In this document: positions 6,793-12,050 of the stretch, piece by piece
How the letters are laid out: each line of letters begins with the position of its first letter
Position numbering within the stretch: position 1 is the first letter of the stretch
Origin: Candidatus Neomicrothrix sp. UBA7388
Lineage (GTDB): Bacteria > Actinomycetota > Acidimicrobiia > Acidimicrobiales > Poriferisodalaceae
Direction: 5' to 3'
Assembly: GCA_002470695.1 (NCBI GenBank)
Contig: DKNM01000019.1
Location: forward strand, 104,170 to 121,380
DNA length: 17,211 bases
Notes under the pieces: generated by a model
Database searches by the model: none
The model's input: only the letters and a program-made list of their open reading frames with translations
Told to the model about the DNA's origin: nothing
Made by a program: the position numbers and the translations under genes

Positions 6793-7986
6793 ATGATTTC
6801 GCTTGAAGAGGCAAGAGCATATGTAATGGACGCTTGTGGGCGTCGACCGAAGATTTCGACCAAAGTCTCGGAGGCATTGGGGTTAGTAACGGCAGAAGAC
6901 GTGATCGCTCGGGAATCACTTCCTCCCTTTGCCAATACTGCGATGGACGGTTTCGCAGTTCGGTCTGAAGATTTGCAAGACACTCATACGCGACTACGCG
7001 TTGTTGAAACGATTGCAGCGGGTCATAACCCCCAAAAAACACTTCACCCAGGGGAAGCAAGCCGAATCATGACAGGTGCTCCAGTGCCAGTTGGAGCTGA
7101 CGCCATCGTAATGGTCGAGAAAACATCGGTCGATGGGGATTGGGTGACAGTCGAAGGTTCTGTGACGCCTGGAAATCACATACGACCGGTTGGTGACGAC
7201 GTTGCTGCTAACGATTTGGTCTTTTCCAATGGCTCGGTCCTTAGCGCGGGGCATCTGGGAGTCCTATGTAGCCTTGGAATCAACGAGATAGCTACGTACC
7301 CTCGACCGCGAGTTGGAGTTATCTCAACCGGCGATGAACTTGTTGACGATGGTAGGGACTTGGAACCTGGCCAAATTCGCGACTCGAACAGACGAACGCT
7401 TCTCTCGTTGGCGCGTGGCGACGGATTTGACCCAGTTGATCTCGGTTTGATCCCAGATATTGAGAGCGAAATTGAGGCTGCACTCCTAGCAGGGATTGAA
7501 AGTTGTGACGCGATAATTACATCTGGTGGCGTCAGCATGGGTGACTACGACTATGTCAAGGCTGTGCTAACCAGGATTGCCGATATGCGGTGGATGCAGA
7601 TTGCCATCAAGCCGGCAAAGCCTTTGGCGTTTGGAACGGTTGGCGAGACACCTATTTTTGGATTACCTGGTAACCCGGTTTCTTCGATGGTTTCATACGA
7701 ACTTTTTGCTCGGCCTGGATTGCGATCGATGATGGGGTTTCCTCACCCTGTGAGAACTTCTCTTAAAGGTGTAGCGGCTGGAGCTTTGACAAGAAAAGCG
7801 GATGGCAAAATTCATTACGCTCGAGTCACTGCTGAATTCGCTGACGGCGATTTGATTGTGACTCCCATGTCGGGGCAGGGTTCTCACATGCTTGCTTCCA
7901 TGGCGCGGGCAAATGCCCTTGCCGTCCTTCCTGATGGCGAAGGGTGCAATGAGGGGGAAACAGTTCAAGTCCTGCTTCTTGACTGA
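6793..7986 (+). CDS. moeA: Molybdopterin molybdotransferase MoeA / gephyrin-like protein (possible Glp)
   Basis: 397 residues, full length for MoeA. Visible motifs are PPFANTAMDG at 44-53 with Asp52, STGDE at 178-182, SGGVSMGDYD at 244-253, KPAKP at 273-277 and GLPGNPVS at 290-297, followed by the C-terminal domain. MoeA inserts molybdate into adenylylated molybdopterin to give molybdenum cofactor in the cytosol. The residues normally linked to catalysis appear intact. In Corynebacterium glutamicum a MoeA homologue named Glp binds the FtsZ tail and the membrane receptor GlpR and acts in cell division. A GlpR-like gene lies three genes downstream here, so a division role is possible. Sequence alone does not separate the two roles. 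It is the first gene of the plus-strand group, divergent from the zinc-ribbon gene. Confidence 0.93.
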   Translation: MISLEEARAYVMDACGRRPKISTKVSEALGLVTAEDVIARESLPPFANTAMDGFAVRSEDLQDTHTRLRVVETIAAGHNPQKTLHPGEASRIMTGAPVPVGADAIVMVEKTSVDGDWVTVEGSVTPGNHIRPVGDDVAANDLVFSNGSVLSAGHLGVLCSLGINEIATYPRPRVGVISTGDELVDDGRDLEPGQIRDSNRRTLLSLARGDGFDPVDLGLIPDIESEIEAALLAGIESCDAIITSGGVSMGDYDYVKAVLTRIADMRWMQIAIKPAKPLAFGTVGETPIFGLPGNPVSSMVSYELFARPGLRSMMGFPHPVRTSLKGVAAGALTRKADGKIHYARVTAEFADGDLIVTPMSGQGSHMLASMARANALAVLPDGEGCNEGETVQVLLLD

Positions 7987-8031
7987 CAAGCCGAGTGTCA
8001 GCAAGTGCAACGGCGTCTATCTAGGTACGCT

Positions 8032-8036
8032 AGAGG
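8032..8036 (+). promoter_or_regulatory. Ribosome-binding site setting the moaA start
   Basis: AGAGG lies 4 bases before the ATG at 8041. It favours that start over the in-frame GTG at 8005, which has no such element and would add 12 basic residues not expected in the family. Confidence 0.5.
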
Positions 8037-8040
8037 CAGT

Positions 8041-9039
8041 ATGCAACCGCAATCCAGTGCAGAGGACTTAATCGACCCACATGGGCGCACAGTCCGTGAT
8101 CTTAGAATTTCTGTCACTGATCGTTGCAATTTCCGTTGTCAGTACTGCATGCCGGCTGAAGGAATGCAGTGGTTGCCCCGCGAAGAAATTCTCTCGTTTG
8201 AAGAGATTGAGCGTTTTGCGCGGATATGTACCGAGCACTTTGGTTTTGATGGAATTCGGCTGACGGGAGGGGAACCTCTGGTACGAGCCCACCTTCCTGA
8301 GTTAGTCCAGCGTCTTGCAAGTCTGAACGTAGACATTGCGCTTACTACAAATGGAGCGACGCTTCGGCTCCACGCAGCGGCGCTTGCTAAAGCGGGACTG
8401 AAGCGCATCAACATAAGCCTTGACTCGCTAAGGCGTGATCGTTTTTTAGAACTGACGAGGCGCGATGAGCTAGATCGCGTAATGGATGGAATTGATTCGG
8501 CATTATCCGCCGGCTTGAATCCAGTCAAGATCAACGTAGTGATGATGCGAGGAATTAATGATGACGAGATAGTGGATTTCGCTCGCTTTGGAAGAGAGAA
8601 GGGTGTCACTGTTCGCTTCATTGAATTCATGCCACTCGAGGCAGGCGATGTCTGGAATGAGAGCCTTGTAGTCCCAGCGGAGGAAATCGTTGAGACGATT
8701 AACGATGCGATTCCTATGGAGCCGATTACTCGCGGCAGTGAACCAGCTGAACGTTGGCGCTATACGGACGGTAATGGGGAGGTAGGTGTCATCGCCTCTG
8801 TTACACGCCCATTTTGTGGAAATTGCGATCGAGTGCGCATAACCGCTGAAGGGCAATTTCGAACTTGCCTGTTTGCGGTGGACGAGTTTGATATGCGAAC
8901 CCTTCTACGAGAAGAAGCTGACGATAATAAGTTAGTTGAAGCAATCAAAGCTGCGGTCGGGACAAAATGGGCGGGCCATTCAATTGGCCAAGTGAATTTC
9001 ATTCGTCCAAGCCGGACCATGAGCCAAATCGGGGGATGA
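8041..9039 (+). CDS. moaA: GTP 3',8-cyclase MoaA (radical SAM)
   Basis: 332 residues from ATG at 8041. The radical-SAM cluster motif CNFRCQYC gives Cys29, Cys33 and Cys36 (CxxxCxxC). The second [4Fe-4S] cluster, which holds GTP, is formed by Cys259, Cys262 and Cys276. The LTGGEPL motif follows the first cluster, and the protein ends in Gly-Gly, the C-terminal signature needed for MoaA activity. MoaA converts GTP to 3',8-cyclo-7,8-dihydro-GTP in the cytosol, the first step of molybdenum cofactor synthesis. All key residues are present, so it should be active. The stop codon is one base from the moaC ATG, so the two are almost certainly co-transcribed. The gap from moeA is about 54 bases. Confidence 0.96.
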   Translation: MQPQSSAEDLIDPHGRTVRDLRISVTDRCNFRCQYCMPAEGMQWLPREEILSFEEIERFARICTEHFGFDGIRLTGGEPLVRAHLPELVQRLASLNVDIALTTNGATLRLHAAALAKAGLKRINISLDSLRRDRFLELTRRDELDRVMDGIDSALSAGLNPVKINVVMMRGINDDEIVDFARFGREKGVTVRFIEFMPLEAGDVWNESLVVPAEEIVETINDAIPMEPITRGSEPAERWRYTDGNGEVGVIASVTRPFCGNCDRVRITAEGQFRTCLFAVDEFDMRTLLREEADDNKLVEAIKAAVGTKWAGHSIGQVNFIRPSRTMSQIGG

Positions 9040-9040
9040 C

Positions 9041-9529
9041 ATGAACGAAACCGGCGGCCCCGAACTCACTCACCTAGATGCGGCGGGACATGCCCATATG
9101 GTTGACGTCTTATCAAAAGAAAAGACGAGAAGGCGGGCAGTTGCGCAGTGCAGCGTTTCAATGTCTGAGCAAGCGGCTTCTGCTATCGCAAACGGCGATG
9201 TCGTTAAGGGCGACGTTCTTGCTGTAGCTCGGGTGGCGGGTATTCAGGCGGCAAAGCGCACTGCAGATCTGATCCCACTTTGTCACCCATTGATGATCGG
9301 AGCGGTATCAATCGAATTCGACTTAGAAGAGAGAAGCGTCCGGATAGCAGCCTCCGTAGAAACTCTTGAAAGAACTGGCGTCGAGATGGAGGCTTTGACT
9401 GCCTGTTCAGTTGCGGCTCTCACAATTTATGACATGTGTAAGTCGATTGATAAAGGAATGACAATCGGGGAGCTCACACTTCTGGAGAAAACTGGCGGAA
9501 AATCTGGTACGTACTCCCGCGACGAGTAG
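9041..9529 (+). CDS. moaC: Cyclic pyranopterin monophosphate synthase MoaC
   Basis: 162 residues, the normal MoaC length. Family signatures include DLIPLCHPL at 77-84 with His82, [11 protein letters not shown] at 110-120 with Glu115 and Glu117, YDMCK at 130-134 with Asp131 and Lys134, and KTGGKSG near the C-terminus. These correspond to the active-site residues of E. coli MoaC. MoaC takes the MoaA product to cyclic pyranopterin monophosphate in the cytosol. The start is ATG at 9041 with GGGGG at 9031-9035, an appropriate Shine-Dalgarno overlapping the end of moaA. MoaD, MoaE and MogA/MoaB are not in this window, so the rest of the pathway must be elsewhere. Confidence 0.96.
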   Translation: MNETGGPELTHLDAAGHAHMVDVLSKEKTRRRAVAQCSVSMSEQAASAIANGDVVKGDVLAVARVAGIQAAKRTADLIPLCHPLMIGAVSIEFDLEERSVRIAASVETLERTGVEMEALTACSVAALTIYDMCKSIDKGMTIGELTLLEKTGGKSGTYSRDE

Positions 9530-9702
9530 CACAATTTTAAACCGCTAATAGGCCCATTTAGATATTGCATCATTCGAGCGGGCTCGTAATAATAAAGGGC
9601 GCACCCCGTTAGAAGTTCTCTTGGAGAGTCGGAAGACGGTTTGCCTTTTAGCCACACGCTGCCAACTGGGCTAGCAGAATAAAGGAGAGGAGGACGAGTC
9701 AC
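9530..9702. other. Non-coding gap between moaC and the sepX/glpR-like gene, with one perfect palindrome
   Basis: The gap is 173 bases and has stops in all plus-strand frames. It holds a 12-base perfect palindrome-like element CGAGC-GG-GCTCG at 9575-9586, with no T-run after it, so it could be a weak hairpin or an operator. A second small hairpin CTCT-TGG-AGAG sits at 9618-9628. A promoter for the following gene is expected here, but I could not define one with confidence. Confidence 0.3.
9687..9693 (+). promoter_or_regulatory. Strong ribosome-binding site of the sepX/glpR-like gene
   Basis: GAGGAGG lies 9 bases before the TTG at 9703 and is the best Shine-Dalgarno match in the window. It supports the TTG start, since no ATG or GTG lies at that point. 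Confidence 0.7.
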
Positions 9703-10215
9703 TTGACAGAGATAGTCCTTCTCGCGTTAGTGGCCATCTGGGCTGTAGTTCTTGTGCCCGGGTGGATACGTGCTTTTCTCGATCGAGGTGGGCGACGCAC
9801 CCCGATGACGGCTTGGCGCAAGCAACTAGACACTCTTTCTGGCTCCACCCCAGCTGCTGGAATACCAGCACCTTTTGGGGCGCGTGTAGCAACGGTAGAT
9901 CGTCGAGGGATTTATTTGCGGCCTCGTAGTTCAATACCGACCAACAGCCGCGAAGCAGCTGTGCGGCGACGAGACGTTTTACGTCTCCTAATCTTTGGCG
10001 CCGCAATGACGCTCTTCGGCTGGCTGGCCGGTGGTATAGCGATAGTTGGCATTACGCACGTAGGTCTCGACTTAGCTCTTCTTGGCTACTTGTTTCTATT
10101 GAATCAACGCCGCAAAAAAGAAGTCTTAAGGCTTGCTCAGATTCACTTCTTGCAACCTCAAGTGGCTGTCGCAGGGGAAGCTAGCGAGGGTGACAGTGAA
10201 CAAATCGCTACTTAG
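9703..10215 (+). CDS. Divisome membrane protein of the SepX/GlpR family
   Basis: 170 residues from TTG at 9703. Layout: a membrane segment near 4-21 (AIWAVVLVPGWIR context), a basic stretch to about 45 with a QLDTLSG element, a linker, a basic RRRD at 88-91, two adjacent membrane segments near 92-110 and 112-136, and a short polar tail. This three-helix plan, with an N-terminal W-A-x-x-L-V-P-x-W-(I/L)-R signature, matches my recollection of SepX of Streptomyces and GlpR of Corynebacterium. Those are membrane proteins of the division site; GlpR is the receptor for the MoeA-like protein Glp. Known family members are longer, mainly in the linker. Clustering with moeA and moaC fits the known neighbourhood. 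There is no enzymatic motif. The family call rests on a recognised signature plus context, not a search. Confidence 0.72.
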   Translation: MTEIVLLALVAIWAVVLVPGWIRAFLDRGGRRTPMTAWRKQLDTLSGSTPAAGIPAPFGARVATVDRRGIYLRPRSSIPTNSREAAVRRRDVLRLLIFGAAMTLFGWLAGGIAIVGITHVGLDLALLGYLFLLNQRRKKEVLRLAQIHFLQPQVAVAGEASEGDSEQIAT

Positions 10216-10294
10216 CTTGTCGAGTTAACGCGACGAGTATGATTCTGGGCCTTCTGCATTGTTCAGTTTTCCGGTATCGTCCAAAGGTCCCTTT
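10216..10294 (+). promoter_or_regulatory. Possible promoter for tRNA-Ala, overlapping a hairpin
   Basis: TATGAT at 10238-10243 is one mismatch from a consensus -10 box. TTGTCG at 10217-10222 could be a -35, but the spacing is only 15 bases. The same region forms a 7-base-pair stem (10216-10222 with 10231-10237, one G-T pair) around an 8-base loop just after the preceding stop codon, without a T-run. The two readings (promoter or weak terminator) cannot be separated by eye. Confidence 0.3.
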
Positions 10295-10367
10295 GGGGGT
10301 GTAGCTCAGTTGGTAGAGCGCTTCGGTCGCATCGAAGAGGCCAGGGGTTCAATTCCCCTCACCTCCA
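10295..10367 (+). tRNA. tRNA-Ala (anticodon CGC)
   Basis: A 73-base cloverleaf. The acceptor stem GGGGGTG pairs with CACCTCC and includes the G3-U70 wobble that is the alanyl-tRNA synthetase identity element. The D-arm is GCTC-AGTTGGTA-GAGC. The anticodon stem CTTCG/CGAAG encloses the loop GTCGCAT with U33 and anticodon CGC, reading GCG codons. The variable loop is AGGCC, and the T-arm is AGGGG-TTCAATT-CCCCT. The discriminator base is A. No CCA is encoded (CTC follows), so CCA must be added by nucleotidyltransferase. The sco ATG lies 32 bases after the 3' end with no terminator between, so read-through is possible. Confidence 0.96.
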
Positions 10368-10399
10368 CTCGAATCTTTAGCAGTTTCTGGCGTTATCGA

Positions 10400-10990
10400 A
10401 TGACGCGCCTGGCCCGATTCATCCTCCTCGTACTTCTGATTTGTGGATGCGGTAATTCCAGCGAGCCGGGAATATATGCGGGCTTGGAAGTTTCCGATCC
10501 CTCTGTAATGCCTAATCCCATATTGACGGACACAAACGGGCAACCTTTTGCAATGAAAGCTGATACGGAAGGGTCGGTCAGACTCGTTTACTTCGGCTTT
10601 TCATCTTGCCCCGATATTTGTTCAGTTCATCTGGCTCAATTGAGTGACGTTATAGATCGTCCCGGCATGCCTCCAAACATCACCGTAATCTTTGTGACCG
10701 TCGACCCAGACGTCGATACGCCTGAAGTGATGCGGTCTTTTCTTGACCAATTCAATAGTGACTTTGTTGGATTGACAGGTACGAAAGAAGAGTTGGTTGA
10801 GGCCCAGCGTCAGTTTTCTGCGCTAATCGCTTCGCCTGTATTGGACGACGAAGGCCAAATGGAAACAATAGGACATGATGGTCGGGTCTTTGCGTTCTCG
10901 CCCGACGGAATTGGGCGCACGCAATACCCACATCCCACGAGACAAACGACCTGGACGCGAGACTTACCCATCCTTGCGAGCCTCCGATAG
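10400..10990 (+). CDS. SCO1/SenC/PrrC-family copper chaperone lipoprotein
   Basis: 196 residues from ATG at 10400. The frame can be opened further upstream, but that would run through the tRNA gene, so this ATG is chosen. An N-terminal signal with lipobox ICGC and Cys17 predicts a lipoprotein anchored on the outer face of the membrane. The thioredoxin-like domain carries the copper motif CPDIC (Cys70 and Cys74) and the distal ligand His159 in GHDGRVFAF. These are the three residues used by SCO proteins to bind copper. SCO delivers copper to, or reduces, the CuA site of cytochrome c oxidase. The CtaG gene follows 47 bases downstream, which supports an oxidase-assembly role. Oxidase subunits themselves are not in the window. 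Confidence 0.9.
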   Translation: MTRLARFILLVLLICGCGNSSEPGIYAGLEVSDPSVMPNPILTDTNGQPFAMKADTEGSVRLVYFGFSSCPDICSVHLAQLSDVIDRPGMPPNITVIFVTVDPDVDTPEVMRSFLDQFNSDFVGLTGTKEELVEAQRQFSALIASPVLDDEGQMETIGHDGRVFAFSPDGIGRTQYPHPTRQTTWTRDLPILASLR

Positions 10991-11023
10991 CGTCTTTCAC
11001 AACGATTTATTTTCAGTAACTTA

Positions 11024-11029
11024 GAAAGG
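11024..11029 (+). promoter_or_regulatory. Ribosome-binding site setting the ctaG TTG start
   Basis: GAAAGG lies 8 bases before TTG at 11038, a normal spacing. The next in-frame ATG is 25 codons further on, inside the first membrane segment, so the TTG start is favoured. Confidence 0.5.
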
Positions 11030-11037
11030 TCGAAAAG

Positions 11038-11889
11038 TTGCGATTTTGGTGCTCAACGCTAGAGGAACCATGGTCATGGTCCTTTCGCGCGTACCCAGGT
11101 GTTTGGGTGGCGATGCTTTGTCTAACCGTCCCATACCTTGTGTATCTCCGGAAGGCCCCCAAAGTTTCTCCTGCACATCAGAAACAACGTTTGCTATTTT
11201 TGGCGGGCATTCTTTTTCTATGGTGCGCGACGGATTGGCCGCTTGGATTGCTTGGGGCGAGCTACCTTGCATCCGCTCACATGATGCAATTTTTGATCTA
11301 CACGATGGCGGCTGCTCCTCTGTTGCTCTTGGGTACTCCAGAGTGGATGGCTCGGCGCTTTGTCGGTCGCCTCCGGCTATACCGTCTGCTCGGTCGCTGC
11401 GCCAAGCCGGTCGTAGCAGGTCTCGTTTTTAACGCTGTTCTTATTGCGACGCATTCCCCCTGGGCTGTCGATAATTTGCGAGTAAACCAGTTCGGGTCTT
11501 TTGTGATGGATCTAATTTGGCTTGTCGGTGGACTTGTGGTTTGGGCCCCGATTGTTTCGCCAATTCCTGAGCATCGAATGACAAGTTACCCGGGGCGGAT
11601 GGCGTATCTCTTCCTAGCCTTGGGTGTCGTTCCCGCTGTTCCCGGCGGGTTTTTGACATTTGCGGGATTCCCACTCTACGCAACGTATGAATTAGCTCCC
11701 AGAGTTCACGGTCTAGGAGCTACCACCGACCAGCAACTAGCTGGTCTCGTAATGAAACTGGGGGGCGTTCCGGTGGTATGGGGAACGATTGCTGCGCTCA
11801 TGCATAAGTGGACCGAGGCCACCCGAAAAGCAACTGAAGCTGAGCGAAGTGTCTTGTCTGCGCCCAATCATTCTGACCAACGCAACTAG
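11038..11889 (+). CDS. ctaG: caa3-type CtaG family cytochrome c oxidase assembly protein
   Basis: 283 residues from TTG at 11038, with about six to seven hydrophobic segments. It matches the caa3_CtaG family rather than the Cox11-type CtaG: the SAHMMQFLIYTMAAAPLLLLG segment at about 79-99 with His81, His139 in ATHSPW, and DQQLAGLVMKLGG at 231-243. The His residues in membrane segments are typical of the family. It is involved in assembly of the copper centres of aa3/caa3 oxidases, and its pairing with SCO is a common arrangement. The C-terminal 25 residues are polar. The gene ends at a CTAG palindrome that also supplies the stop codon of the convergent small ORF. Confidence 0.87.
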   Translation: MRFWCSTLEEPWSWSFRAYPGVWVAMLCLTVPYLVYLRKAPKVSPAHQKQRLLFLAGILFLWCATDWPLGLLGASYLASAHMMQFLIYTMAAAPLLLLGTPEWMARRFVGRLRLYRLLGRCAKPVVAGLVFNAVLIATHSPWAVDNLRVNQFGSFVMDLIWLVGGLVVWAPIVSPIPEHRMTSYPGRMAYLFLALGVVPAVPGGFLTFAGFPLYATYELAPRVHGLGATTDQQLAGLVMKLGGVPVVWGTIAALMHKWTEATRKATEAERSVLSAPNHSDQRN

Positions 11890-12038
11890 TTGAGTGCAGA
11901 ACTAGACCAGTAGACCACAGCCAAAACCAAGCCTGCTGCGAGTACAACTGAAACAAGCGAAGACCAAAGCGTGTAACGCGGGCCAAATCTTTTCTTAGTT
12001 GGTCGACCAAACAATCGGCTCTCCGTAGGTATCGACAT
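11886..12038 (-). CDS. Small single-pass membrane protein, 50 residues, unknown function
   Basis: ATG at 12038-12036 opens a 50-codon frame ending in TAG at 11888-11886. The first 22 residues are hydrophilic and basic (Arg8, Arg12, Lys15, Lys16, Arg17, Arg21). They are followed by one strongly hydrophobic segment at about 24-44 (VSVVLAAGLVLAVVYW) and a short Ser-rich end. This predicts one membrane helix with the N-terminus inside. It begins 12 bases after the stop of the aminopeptidase gene on the same strand, so it may be the last gene of that transcript. Its stop shares the CTAG palindrome with the convergent ctaG. No family is recognised and no strong ribosome-binding site is seen. The clean membrane pattern and placement are the only support for coding. 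Confidence 0.55.
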   Translation of the reverse strand: MSIPTESRLFGRPTKKRFGPRYTLWSSLVSVVLAAGLVLAVVYWSSSALN

Positions 12039-12050
12039 CAATTTAGTAAC

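Noticed and set aside
8005..8040. GTG start 12 codons upstream of moaA
   Set aside because: It lacks a ribosome-binding site; the ATG at 8041 has AGAGG upstream and gives a normal MoaA N-terminus.
8139..8630. 163-codon minus-strand ORF inside moaA
   Set aside because: It is antisense to a complete MoaA and Ser/Arg-rich, the usual appearance of a shadow frame.
9427..9702. 91-codon minus-strand ORF over the moaC 3' end and the following gap
   Set aside because: Half lies antisense to moaC and the remainder shows no domain or hydrophobic pattern.
10259..10399. Upstream extension of the SCO frame through the tRNA
   Set aside because: It would translate the whole tRNA-Ala gene and place a non-signal sequence before the lipoprotein signal peptide.
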